A DNA stretch of 64,000 bases from Phoma sp. XZ068 (lineage: Eukaryota > Ascomycota > Dothideomycetes > Pleosporales > Didymellaceae): contig RBKR01000024.1 of the NCBI GenBank assembly GCA_004835665.1, positions 372,001-436,000 of the forward strand, in the 5' to 3' direction. Below are positions 37,019 through 48,109 of this stretch, one piece after another. Below the pieces are notes generated by a model. The model did no database searches. It saw only the letters and a list, made by a program, of their open reading frames with translations, and had not been told where the DNA came from. How positions within the stretch are numbered: position 1 is the stretch's first letter; the number at the start of each line of letters is the position of its first letter. The position numbers and the translations under genes were made by a program.

Positions 37019-39337
37019 TTATAGCATAAGCAAATAATAGAATATATTACTAGAGTTGCTAGGTTTCTTATAGTAGGTTAAAGAACCAAAAATTCTAATA
37101 TTATTTATATTAGGTTTTTCTTTATATTTAAGATAGTAAGGGGTATTAAAATCTATAGAACTACTAGGAGTTCTATTATATAAATAGGTAGCTGTTAATA
37201 TAGCTTCCCCCCACAAGTATCTAGGTAAATTACTAGTAATTAATAAAGCTCTTACTTTATTAAGTAATATTTTATTTATTATTTCTGCTGCACCGTTTTG
37301 CTCAGGTGTATAGGGGGCAGAATATCTAGTATTTATACCTTTACTAGTTAGATAACTATCTAATTCCTTAGATTTAAACTCGTTATCTAACTGTAGAGCT
37401 TTTACTCTATTATTATTAAAGACTTCTATAGAATTAGAGTTGTTAGTTGCTTCTAACTCTAATTCTACTATAGTAGACTTAATAATATCTATAGTACTTT
37501 TCCTAGTCTTTAGTAACTTTACTACTAAGTACTTAGTAAAGCTATCTCTAAAAGTAATATAGTATTTAAATCCTCTAAAGGTTTTAGGCCTTATAGGTCC
37601 TCCTATATCTATATATAATAGATCTAGATAGCCTTTTACTCTAGTACTAGGGGTTTTATTAATATTTTTAGTTAATTTAGATTGTATACAAGTTATACAA
37701 TCTTTTAAACTAATAGAGGCTGTTTTAATATCCTCTATATTAATAAAATCTACTTTAGTAGAGTCTAGTAATTTCTTAATAGCACTAAGATTAATATGTC
37801 CTAATCTTCTATGTGCCAAGTCTATAGTATTATTATTTATAACTATAGTTTCTTTACTAGTACTAGTATTAGTATTATTACTAGTACTATTATTATTAAG
37901 ATCTATAGAATCTTCTATAGTAATATCTTCTTCTTCTTCTATAGAATTAAGAATAGTTAGTTCTTTATTTCTATAGCTATTAGGTATAACTTTATTACTA
38001 CTAGTTTTAAAATAACTAACTCCTTTCTTATAGCTACCTTTAGCTAGTAAGTTATTATTTATAGTAGTAATATAGCACCTATTCTTATTAAATAATAGAT
38101 TATACCCTTTAGAAGTAATTAAATTTAAGCTTAGTAGATTAACTCCTAGTTCTGGAATATATAAAACATTAGTTAATTTAACTAGTTTACTAGTACTAGT
38201 AAAAACTAAGTTTATATCCCCTATACCTGTTGCTTTAATAGATTTATTAGTATTTCCCCACTTTATAGAGGTAGAAGTAGGTTTAATACTAGTAAATAAT
38301 TCTTTAATAAAGCAAGTGTGTATAGTAGCTCCAGAATCTAGTATAAAGTCTATAGTATTACTACTATAAGTATTAATATTACTAGTAGAAGTAACTAATA
38401 CTTGTTCTTCTATACTAGTATTATTAATTATTTTATTATAGTTATTATCCTTTTCTTTTCTTAGATTAGGATATTTCTTATAGCAAGTAGATTCTTTGTG
38501 TCCCTTATATAGGCAATAGCTACACTTTAAATCTTTATTTACTTTAGATTTAGCATTAATACTATTACTTTTACTAATATTTCTAGTATTAGTATTTAGA
38601 GACATCTCTATATCGTTAGAATAACTAAATTTCTTATTATTATAGTTATTATAACTAGTATTATAGTGTTTGTTACTATTATTAATATAACTACTTGGTT
38701 TTCTAAAAGATTTAATTCTTCTAGACTCGTCTAGTAGTTGGGATACTATATCCTCTATATTAATTTCACTATTAGTATTTGTTCTAATAGTTTGTGTTAT
38801 AATAGTAACAACATATTTATAATCTTTATTTAGATTATTTAATAACAGAGCTATAATAAACTTCTTAGGAAGAATAATTTCTCTAGATTCTAGATTATTA
38901 ACTATTCTTTTAAAAGCGTTTATATAGTCTTCTAGATTACCTTTATAGTAATCTAAAGTAGTATTAATTAATTCTTTAGATAGAATAAATTCACTACTAA
39001 AGCCCTTTGCTCTATATAGATTTTCTAAAGTAATCCAAAGAGTATAAGGATTATTTATAAATCTAGTTTGTAATAGAGGGCCATCTTCTAGCGCTAATTT
39101 AATAATAGCACTAGTTTTTAGAGCTTCTTCTTCTAGTTGCTCTATATTACTACTATTATATTTAGCTAGATTACTAGCTAGATATCTAGTAAAGCCTTTA
39201 TCTACTATAATAGCCTGTATTCTAATAGACCAAATATCGTAGTTAGAACTACCTTTTAATTTAGGTATTTTAAAGGTATTTGCATTTTTATAGTATTTAA
39301 TTATTATTAATATAATATATAATAGTAGTTTAATAAA
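37019..39337 (-). CDS. Copia gag-protease-integrase, unit 9 (intact frame)
   Basis: Full frame open, translation as unit 3 (Asn443, ATTTATAAC variant). Its leader carries a private 2-bp loss (TATATCTTAG against TATATATCTTAG near 39,932). Confidence 0.88.
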   Translation of the reverse strand, partial: FIKLLLYIILIIIKYYKNANTFKIPKLKGSSNYDIWSIRIQAIIVDKGFTRYLASNLAKYNSSNIEQLEEEALKTSAIIKLALEDGPLLQTRFINNPYTLWITLENLYRAKGFSSEFILSKELINTTLDYYKGNLEDYINAFKRIVNNLESREIILPKKFIIALLLNNLNKDYKYVVTIITQTIRTNTNSEINIEDIVSQLLDESRRIKSFRKPSSYINNSNKHYNTSYNNYNNKKFSYSNDIEMSLNTNTRNISKSNSINAKSKVNKDLKCSYCLYKGHKESTCYKKYPNLRKEKDNNYNKIINNTSIEEQVLVTSTSNINTYSSNTIDFILDSGATIHTCFIKELFTSIKPTSTSIKWGNTNKSIKATGIGDINLVFTSTSKLVKLTNVLYIPELGVNLLSLNLITSKGYNLLFNKNRCYITTINNNLLAKGSYKKGVSYFKTSSNKVIPNSYRNKELTILNSIEEEEDITIEDSIDLNNNSTSNNTNTSTSKETIVINNNTIDLAHRRLGHINLSAIKKLLDSTKVDFINIEDIKTASISLKDCITCIQSKLTKNINKTPSTRVKGYLDLLYIDIGGPIRPKTFRGFKYYITFRDSFTKYLVVKLLKTRKSTIDIIKSTIVELELEATNNSNSIEVFNNNRVKALQLDNEFKSKELDSYLTSKGINTRYSAPYTPEQNGAAEIINKILLNKVRALLITSNLPRYLWGEAILTATYLYNRTPSSSIDFNTPYYLKYKEKPNINNIRIFGSLTYYKKPSNSSNIFYYLLML

Positions 39338-40575
39338 CTAGCCTATAAATAAAGTAGATAAGTTACTTTATATAGATTATAGTTTAAATAAAGTTATTAT
39401 AATAAAACCTTTAAGGTTTATAATAAATTTACTAGATTCTTATAATCTATTTTAGCTTTTTAGGCTTTTAACTATATAGAAAACTCTTAGAGTATTTCTA
39501 CTTAAACTTATAGAACGCTTATTATAATAAGTCTTATATCTAAATATTATAGGTACCTTATATATAAGGTTGTATACCTATTATTTAATAAGTCTAAGTC
39601 TATTATAGACTTTTATAGACTTATTTTATTAAGTAATATAGCCTAGTAGAGGTTATATACTTTATTTATTACTTTTCTTCTTAGTTCTAGGCGTTATAGT
39701 CCTTATTAGTATAGAAACTATAAGTCTTGGCAAAAATTGCCTAACGCAAAACGCGTACTATTATATATATATATATTCTAGTACTTTAATTAAATAATTC
39801 TCTAAGTATAAAAGCTTAAGACTAGTCTTAGAGGCTTTTTAATACTATAGTAGCTTATAGAAGTTACTAGAGCTATTAAATAATTACTAAGAAGGCCTTT
39901 TTTTAACTAAGATATTAATACTTTAATAGTATATCTTAGCTTATGTAGTTAATAGTTTACTAATAAGTTATATATAGTATGTAACTATAGTAGTTACTGT
40001 CTCTACTAGCCCTAGGGTTTTTAGAGAGACTCTGGCTATTATAGTAATAATAATATATATAGCTTCTATAGTAGACTAATTAGTATAATAGTATATTTTT
40101 GCGATAATATACTAAGTAATAGTAACTAATAGTAGTTTGCCAGACTACTATAAGCGTTACTATAGAGTATATTATAAGTATAAATACTATAAGTATTTAT
40201 TTTATAATATATAGTCTCTATAGCTTATACTATAACTATAGTATAGCCGCTACCTAGTTTGTTCTTAGTTCTAGAGTCTATCCAGAGCCGTGTTATATTA
40301 TTACTAATATAACTACCCTATTGCCTTTTTTAGAGGTTTATATAGTAGCTTTAAATAAGCTTATATAAACTTAAAATAGTCTTATATAGGGTGTCGATTG
40401 GATGGAAATTAATGCTCTAGTATCTTAGATTACTCCTTATTACTAAGGATCTAAGGAACAGGGACTAATAGTAGAATACTATTACTTACTAGACTATTAA
40501 TATAGTACTAGTAAGATTTAATTCTAGTATAAAATACTAGAATATTCCTAGATAGGAAGAGCCGGGCTCATAACC

Positions 40576-41198
40576 TATAAAGAAAGTAGGTAGGGGGGTA
40601 ATTAATATAAATAACTACTTTCTTCCTCTTCTTAGTAAGGGACCTAGATTACTAGGAAAAGATATTAATAATATAATTTAGCTTTATATTATAAAGCTAT
40701 ATAATAGTATAGTTGTGTATTATACTATTATAGACAAGTAGTGTAATATAGTCTTATAGCATAAGCAAATAATAGAATATATTACTAGAGTTGCTAGGTA
40801 CTTTCTAAATACTAGAGATATACTACTATATATATCTATAGTATTCGGCTATTCGGCCTTAGTAAAGAGCGAGATTTATAATAATATACTATTTAACTCC
40901 TTTAACTCCTAAGGATTTATAATATAAGAATAGTAATCTTTAATACTATTTGTTACTCCTCTTTTTAGTTTCTTACCCCTCTTTAGTAGTTAGAGCTAAA
41001 AGTAACACTATTACTAAAAATTCCCTTGGCCCGAATACTAGGCCTAATTAGGTAATTTATACCTAATTATAACTACCTATACTAGGGGAATAATATCCTA
41101 CTTTTAAATATACACTATACCTAATAGGGAAATAAATAAATAAGAATACACTTAACTTTACTAAAGTGTTTTTCTAAGTTACTTAGTAACTTTACACA
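40576..41198 (-). repeat. Copia LTR, unit 10
   Basis: Last full-length LTR of the array in array orientation; primer-binding site at 40563-40575. Confidence 0.8.
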
Positions 41199-41494
41199 CC
41201 CCCTTAATCTTTTTAGTTATTTCTCTTATTTAATAGTTAGAATAGCTTATATTATAGTGTAGAGTATAGCAATATATAATATAGCTTATTTTAACTTTAG
41301 TCTCGGGCTCATAACCTATAAAGAAAGTAGGTAGGGGGGTAATTAATATAAATAACTACTTTCTTCCTCTTCTTAGTAAGGGACCTAGATTACTAGGAAA
41401 AGATATTAATAATATAATTTAGCTTTATATTATAAAGCTATATAATAGTATAGTTGTGTATTATACTATTATAGACAAGTAGTGTAATATAGTC

Positions 41495-43813
41495 TTATAG
41501 CATAAGCAAATAATAGAATATATTACTAGAGTTGCTAGGTTTCTTATAGTAGGTTAAAGAACCAAAAATTCTAATATTATTTATATTAGGTTTTTCTTTA
41601 TATTTAAGATAGTAAGGGGTATTAAAATCTATAGAACTACTAGGAGTTCTATTATATAAATAGGTAGCTGTTAATATAGCTTCCCCCCACAAGTATCTAG
41701 GTAAATTACTAGTAATTAATAAAGCTCTTACTTTATTAAGTAATATTTTATTTATTATTTCTGCTGCACCGTTTTGCTCAGGTGTATAGGGGGCAGAATA
41801 TCTAGTATTTATACCTTTACTAGTTAGATAACTATCTAATTCCTTAGATTTAAACTCGTTATCTAACTGTAGAGCTTTTACTCTATTATTATTAAAGACT
41901 TCTATAGAATTAGAGTTGTTAGTTGCTTCTAACTCTAATTCTACTATAGTAGACTTAATAATATCTATAGTACTTTTCCTAGTCTTTAGTAACTTTACTA
42001 CTAAGTACTTAGTAAAGCTATCTCTAAAAGTAATATAGTATTTAAATCCTCTAAAGGTTTTAGGCCTTATAGGTCCTCCTATATCTATATATAATAGATC
42101 TAGATAGCCTTTTACTCTAGTACTAGGGGTTTTATTAATATTTTTAGTTAATTTAGATTGTATACAAGTTATACAATCTTTTAAACTAATAGAGGCTGTT
42201 TTAATATCCTCTATATTAATAAAATCTACTTTAGTAGAGTCTAGTAATTTCTTAATAGCACTAAGATTAATATGTCCTAATCTTCTATGTGCCAAGTCTA
42301 TAGTATTATTATTAATAACTATAGTTTCTTTACTAGTACTAGTATTAGTATTATTACTAGTACTATTATTATTAAGATCTATAGAATCTTCTATAGTAAT
42401 ATCTTCTTCTTCTTCTATAGAATTAAGAATAGTTAGTTCTTTATTTCTATAGCTATTAGGTATAACTTTATTACTACTAGTTTTAAAATAACTAACTCCT
42501 TTCTTATAGCTACCTTTAGCTAGTAAGTTATTATTTATAGTAGTAATATAGCACCTATTCTTATTAAATAATAGATTATACCCTTTAGAAGTAATTAAAT
42601 TTAAGCTTAGTAGATTAACTCCTAGTTCTGGAATATATAAAACATTAGTTAATTTAACTAGTTTACTAGTACTAGTAAAAACTAAGTTTATATCCCCTAT
42701 ACCTGTTGCTTTAATAGATTTATTAGTATTTCCCCACTTTATAGAGGTAGAAGTAGGTTTAATACTAGTAAATAATTCTTTAATAAAGCAAGTGTGTATA
42801 GTAGCTCCAGAATCTAGTATAAAGTCTATAGTATTACTACTATAAGTATTAATATTACTAGTAGAAGTAACTAATACTTGTTCTTCTATACTAGTATTAT
42901 TAATTATTTTATTATAGTTATTATCCTTTTCTTTTCTTAGATTAGGATATTTCTTATAGCAAGTAGATTCTTTGTGTCCCTTATATAGGCAATAGCTACA
43001 CTTTAAATCTTTATTTACTTTAGATTTAGCATTAATACTATTACTTTTACTAATATTTCTAGTATTAGTATTTAGAGACATCTCTATATCGTTAGAATAA
43101 CTAAATTTCTTATTATTATAGTTATTATAACTAGTATTATAGTGTTTGTTACTATTATTAATATAACTACTTGGTTTTCTAAAAGATTTAATTCTTCTAG
43201 ACTCGTCTAGTAGTTGGGATACTATATCCTCTATATTAATTTCACTATTAGTATTTGTTCTAATAGTTTGTGTTATAATAGTAACAACATATTTATAATC
43301 TTTATTTAGATTATTTAATAACAGAGCTATAATAAACTTCTTAGGAAGAATAATTTCTCTAGATTCTAGATTATTAACTATTCTTTTAAAAGCGTTTATA
43401 TAGTCTTCTAGATTACCTTTATAGTAATCTAAAGTAGTATTAATTAATTCTTTAGATAGAATAAATTCACTACTAAAGCCCTTTGCTCTATATAGATTTT
43501 CTAAAGTAATCCAAAGAGTATAAGGATTATTTATAAATCTAGTTTGTAATAGAGGGCCATCTTCTAGCGCTAATTTAATAATAGCACTAGTTTTTAGAGC
43601 TTCTTCTTCTAGTTGCTCTATATTACTACTATTATATTTAGCTAGATTACTAGCTAGATATCTAGTAAAGCCTTTATCTACTATAATAGCCTGTATTCTA
43701 ATAGACCAAATATCGTAGTTAGAACTACCTTTTAATTTAGGTATTTTAAAGGTATTTGCATTTTTATAGTATTTAATTATTATTAATATAATATATAATA
43801 GTAGTTTAATAAA
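41495..43813 (-). CDS. Copia gag-protease-integrase, unit 10 (intact frame)
   Basis: Full frame open. It combines Asn443 (as in units 3-9) with the ATTAATAAC form near 42,312 (as in units 1, 2 and 7), a mosaic of markers. Its own 5' LTR in array orientation is missing: the leader to its right runs into diverged sequence at 44,310 and then into an inverted LTR. Confidence 0.88.
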   Translation of the reverse strand, partial: FIKLLLYIILIIIKYYKNANTFKIPKLKGSSNYDIWSIRIQAIIVDKGFTRYLASNLAKYNSSNIEQLEEEALKTSAIIKLALEDGPLLQTRFINNPYTLWITLENLYRAKGFSSEFILSKELINTTLDYYKGNLEDYINAFKRIVNNLESREIILPKKFIIALLLNNLNKDYKYVVTIITQTIRTNTNSEINIEDIVSQLLDESRRIKSFRKPSSYINNSNKHYNTSYNNYNNKKFSYSNDIEMSLNTNTRNISKSNSINAKSKVNKDLKCSYCLYKGHKESTCYKKYPNLRKEKDNNYNKIINNTSIEEQVLVTSTSNINTYSSNTIDFILDSGATIHTCFIKELFTSIKPTSTSIKWGNTNKSIKATGIGDINLVFTSTSKLVKLTNVLYIPELGVNLLSLNLITSKGYNLLFNKNRCYITTINNNLLAKGSYKKGVSYFKTSSNKVIPNSYRNKELTILNSIEEEEDITIEDSIDLNNNSTSNNTNTSTSKETIVINNNTIDLAHRRLGHINLSAIKKLLDSTKVDFINIEDIKTASISLKDCITCIQSKLTKNINKTPSTRVKGYLDLLYIDIGGPIRPKTFRGFKYYITFRDSFTKYLVVKLLKTRKSTIDIIKSTIVELELEATNNSNSIEVFNNNRVKALQLDNEFKSKELDSYLTSKGINTRYSAPYTPEQNGAAEIINKILLNKVRALLITSNLPRYLWGEAILTATYLYNRTPSSSIDFNTPYYLKYKEKPNINNIRIFGSLTYYKKPSNSSNIFYYLLML

Positions 43814-44309
43814 CTAGCCTATAAATAAAGTAGATAAGTTACTTTATATAGATTATAGTTTAAATAAAGTTATTATAATAAAACCTTTAAGGTTTATAAT
43901 AAATTTACTAGATTCTTATAATCTATTTTAGCTTTTTAGGCTTTTAACTATATAGAAAACTCTTAGAGTATTTCTACTTAAACTTATAGAACGCTTATTA
44001 TAATAAGTCTTATATCTAAATATTATAGGTACCTTATATATAAGGTTGTATACCTATTATTTAATAAGTCTAAGTCTATTATAGACTTTTATAGACTTAT
44101 TTTATTAAGTAATATAGCCTAGTAGAGGTTATATACTTTATTTATTACTTTTCTTCTTAGTTCTAGGCGTTATAGTCCTTATTAGTATAGAAACTATAAG
44201 TCTTGGCAAAAATTGCCTAACGCAAAACGCGTACTATTATATATATATATATTCTAGTACTTTAATTAAATAATTCTCTAAGTATAAAAGCTTAAGACTA
44301 GTCTTAGAG

Positions 44310-44647
44310 TCTTTTTAATACTATAGTAGCTTATAGAAGTTACTAGAGTTATTAAATAATTATTAAGAAGGCCTTTTTAACTAAGATATTAATACTTTAA
44401 TAGTATATATCTTAGTTTATAGATAATAGTTTACTAATAAGCTATATATATTATATTACTATAGTAGTTACTATCTCTACTAACCCTAGGGCTTAAGAGA
44501 GACTCTAGCTATTATAGTAATAATAGTATATATAGCTTTCTATAGTAGACTAATTAGTAGAATAGTATATTTTTATAAAATATACTAAGTAATAATAACT
44601 AATAGTAGTTTGCCAATCTACTATTAGCGTTACTATAGAGTATATTA
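44310..44647 (-). repeat. Diverged terminal piece of the copia leader
   Basis: The sequence still aligns to unit leader positions ~4088-4425 but identity drops from essentially complete to roughly 90% exactly at 44,310 (CTTAGAGT against CTTAGAGG). Differences include many C-to-T/G-to-A type changes and small gaps. This is the non-homogenised edge of the array. Confidence 0.78.
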
Positions 44648-44648
44648 T

Positions 44649-45285
44649 TGTAAAGCTACTAAGTGTAAAGCTACCAAGTAACTTAGAAAAACACTTTAGT
44701 AAAGTTAAGAATATTCTTATTTATTTATTTCCCTATTAGGTATAGCGCGGACTTAAAACTAGGATATTAATCTCCTAATACTAGCGGATATAATTAGGCC
44801 CTACTTGCCTATTTAGGCCTAATACTCGGGTTAAGGGAATTTTTAGTAATAGTGTAACTTTTAGCTCTAACTACTAAAGAGGGGTAACAAACTAAAAAGA
44901 GGAGCAACAAATAGTATTAAAGATTACTATTCTTATATTATAAATTTAAAGGAGTTAAAGGAGTTAAATATTATAGTATTATAAACCTCGCTCTTTACTA
45001 AGGCCGAAGAGCCGAATACTATAGATATATATAGTAGTATACCTTCTAGTATTTAGAAGGTACCTAGCAACTCTAGTAATATATTCTATTATCTGCTTAT
45101 GCTATAAGACTATATTACACTACTTGTCTATAATAGTATAATATACAACTATACTATTATATAGCGTTATAATATAAAGCTAAATTATATTATTAATATC
45201 TTTTCCTAGTAATCTAGGTCCCTTACTAAGAAGAGGAAGAAAGTAGTTATTTATATTTATTACCCCCCTACCTACTTTCTTTATA
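44649..45285 (+). repeat. Inverted copia LTR (solo or end fragment) capping the array
   Basis: Reverse complement of the unit LTR over its whole length, starting TGTAAAG and ending CTTTCTTTATA, in the plus orientation and therefore opposite to the array. It carries a 15-bp internal duplication at its start (TGTAAAGCTACTAAG followed by TGTAAAGCTACCAAG) and scattered substitutions, so it is older than the array copies. No primer-binding site or internal region follows it. I find no clear target-site duplication. Confidence 0.8.
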
Positions 45286-47029
45286 TATATATAGAACAAT
45301 TAGGCTATATCTTAATAACTTACTAGTACTTTTTCTACTAGAGCCTACTACTATATCTACTTAGTCTATATTTTAAAAATTTACAGTCTAATTACTATAT
45401 AGCCCTATATACTCTCCTATTAATATTAACCTATCCTTGTATTAGTTACTTTATATACTAAGTAAGTACTCCTAACTTTATTTTCTTATATTACTCTTAC
45501 TACTAGGCCTTTCTCTATTCTTCTTATTAGGGCTGTTTTAGCCTGTAAGTAATTCTAGTAAAATAATATAAGAAAGTTTTTAAATAAATAAAATATACTT
45601 ACTACTATATATACTTAATACTCTATTAAAGTTAGAAAGTATAATACTTATATAGTCTTCCTAAAGCTAAGAGGTATAAGATTTAAGTTAGATATTAGTT
45701 ACTATTTATTAGAAAAGGTTATACTTAATATAAAGTATAGTGTATTAGTTAAGATCTATTTAATAAGCCTAATAGTCTATTAAGGTTATCTTCTAGTTAT
45801 ATACCTTATCTTACCTTAGTAACCTAATAGCTTATTAGGTCTTTATTAAGGTATATAAGACTATACTTTACTCTACTATATTATTAAAGTAAAAGTAAAG
45901 CTTATTACTAGCTACTATTATATTAAAGCTTTTAAAAGGTATTTATAACTTTACTAGTTACTAGAGGAGAAATAGTAGTAGGTATATAGTATTTATAATA
46001 AAGATTTTATTCTTTATATATAGTAACTAAGTAAGTAAGCTACTATACTTATATACTTAATAATTATAATTAGTTAATAATTACTAAATATTCTAATAGC
46101 TTAGCTAAAAATAAGGCTATAGAGCTACTTATAATAGGTATTATTATAAAATTTTATAGTAAAGTAGTATAGTAATACTTATAATTAATTTAGCTTATTT
46201 ATATTTACTTAGAAGCTTAATATTATAGCCTTATAATATTATAATAAGTAAGAGGGTTAAAAAGACTCTAGTATTAATATAACTACCCTTACTATTACTA
46301 GCTTATTTTTACTCCTTATACTTTTATATAAGTACTATTAATGCCTTTTTTTTTACTCTTTTAGAATAATTATAGAGCTTTTTCTATATTATAAGTTTCT
46401 TTCTAATACTATTTTTTAGCTACTTATTTTACTTTTTCTTTTATATACTCTACTTTAGCCTTTACTACTACTTTATACTTTATTATAATCTTAGGGAGTA
46501 AGTATAGTATAATAGGACTTATAGCTAAGGATTAATAATATAGGGCTAGAGAGTTATATAATATCCTATAATCCTATAAATATAGGCTATACTAAGAGTA
46601 TAAGATAATATAAGATATACTATAGGTTATCTTATAAAACTTATAAACTACTTATAGAAACTATAGTGCCCCTTATAAGACTTTATAAGATATTATAGAA
46701 AGTATAGGATACTCTTTAGTATATAGAGGAATACTACTCTTATAGTATTATATTTAACCTTATTAATTAATCTTATTATTAGAACTTAACCCTTAGTTAA
46801 GATAGATAGTTTACTTTCTACTCCTTACTATACCCCCTATTACTATAAGCTTTACTTAAGTAATAACCCCTTTAATCCTTTATATACTTATTTATCCTAG
46901 AGAACTAACCTTAAAAGTATTTATAAGCTTTACTTAGTCTATAACTTTAATATTTTAAATACCCCTAAGATAAGTAATATATTAAAAGATTATATTATTA
47001 ATAGTACCTCTACTATATCTACTATAAAA
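45286..47029. other. A+T-rich decayed DNA, no recognisable gene
   Basis: About 1.7 kb with TpA-rich composition like the array but unrelated in sequence. Stops occur in all frames and I recognise no domain. It may include the degraded 5' part (LTR and leader) of the gypsy element whose gag remnant follows. The composition is what heavy RIP leaves behind. Confidence 0.55.
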
Positions 47030-47636
47030 CTAAGAAGCTATAGGCTTAAAGTTACTAAACTAGATCTCTACTATAGTAACTAGTCCTAGCTTAAAGACTA
47101 GCTACTCTAGTTTAATCTATTCTTTACCTTTTTAAGTTATACTATTAATAAAAGACTAGAAGGTTTAACTAGTAACTACCTATATATAAGGAGCCGCCTT
47201 TAAATAGATTAAGCTATTTATATAGAATAAAATAGTTAATACTATATTAGATAAAGATAATCTATAGCTTAATAATTTTACTAGATTTAAAGATAAGATT
47301 TAATAGATCTTTAGAGTCTCTAACTAACTAGTTATTACTAAGTATAGTATCTAGTATATTTATTAAACTACTTTAGCTACTAACTATACTATAGAGTTTT
47401 AGGCTCTTGCCTATAATACTAATTAGAATAATATAGTACTAATAACTATATTTTAATAAGGACTAAAGCCTAAGGTTAAGAAGGAATTTATATATACTAG
47501 TACTAAGATTAATACTCTTAAGGAACTTACTGATAAAGCTATTAGTATTATGATTTAACTCTATAAACTCTAGTAGGAACTATATAATAATCTATATACT
47601 TAAGTTATAACCTAGTTACCTTATTTACTATCTTAA
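47030..47636 (+). pseudogene. Degraded Ty3/gypsy gag remnant
   Basis: One plus-strand frame reads through segments typical of fungal gypsy gag: a DLYY..R..LKDWLL-like stretch near 47,070-47,110, then ALAYNTN...GLKPKVKKEF near 47,400-47,490 and TLKELTDKAISI near 47,515-47,555. It is interrupted by many TAA and TAG codons, several where gag proteins usually have Gln, as expected when RIP turns CAA/CAG into stops. No pol follows: the fragment ends at the abrupt change to normal base composition at about 47,636. Confidence 0.65.
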
Positions 47637-48109
47637 ACAATCCAACGGCAAAATTGTACCTAATTTTAGAGGCTTATGATACTGTTTTTGAATGCTAACT
47701 TGCCACAAAACCCCCTTAATTGTGTAGGCTATGGCTTGAGTAGACCTGTCTCCGGCTTTCCTACCCTGGCTAGTGTAGGTGTTAAGCAGGTTCAAGGGCC
47801 GATGTAATTTACCGGTAGCAACGCTATAGCCCACCTGTAACCTAACTCGCCCCTCTAAACAATACAAGCCAATGCTAACCTGATCTAAGGTTGGCCTGCT
47901 AGTGGAGTACTTAAGGCTTTTTCTTTGCTGTCTAGAGCAACACAAACAGGGACCTTGTCTTCCTTTTCTTGTTTTTCTATTGCAGCCTGTATTGTTATTC
48001 AACTCGAATTCTCGTTACGCTGATATCTCCTTACATTACGCCTTGTCTCGGACGCACAGTTATTGACGCATACTTTACACAACACTCCGTCTTTCAAATA
48101 CTGCACAAT
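47637..48109. other. Junction segment of ordinary composition
   Basis: Base composition changes from very A+T-rich to balanced within a few bases of 47,636. A 124-codon minus-strand frame (48,002-47,628) is open here, but its product matches nothing I know, runs across the compositional border, and has no clear gene context, so I do not call it. The segment probably includes 5' flanking sequence of the recombinase gene. Confidence 0.4.

Larger units (their letters stand above)
1..44647 (-). repeat. Tandem array of ~4.48-kb one-LTR copia units
   Basis: The same ~4,478-bp sequence recurs head to tail. The unit start used here (sequence beginning gcttatactataactatag) lies at 1, 4479, 8957, 13435, 17912, 22388, 26814, 31270, 35747 and 40223, giving lengths 4478, 4478, 4478, 4477, 4476, 4426, 4456, 4477 and 4476, then a tenth unit that stops at about 44,647. 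Apart from units 5-7 the copies are near-identical by eye, differing by a few single-base changes. Each unit holds one LTR, so neighbouring elements share an LTR, as expected from LTR-LTR unequal exchange or from one-LTR circles. The left end lies outside the window, so total copy number is unknown. Base composition is extremely A+T- and TpA-rich. Confidence 0.97.

Noticed and set aside
1..44647. CRISPR array or minisatellite
   Set aside because: The repeat period is ~4.5 kb with coding content and LTR structure; there are no short repeats with unique spacers.
44640..45300. Target-site duplication flanking the inverted LTR
   Set aside because: Left flank ATTAT and right flank TATAT do not match, and both are low-complexity.
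47628..48002. 124-codon minus-strand frame as a gene
   Set aside because: No known domain, crosses the compositional border, and lies just upstream of the recombinase gene on the other strand.
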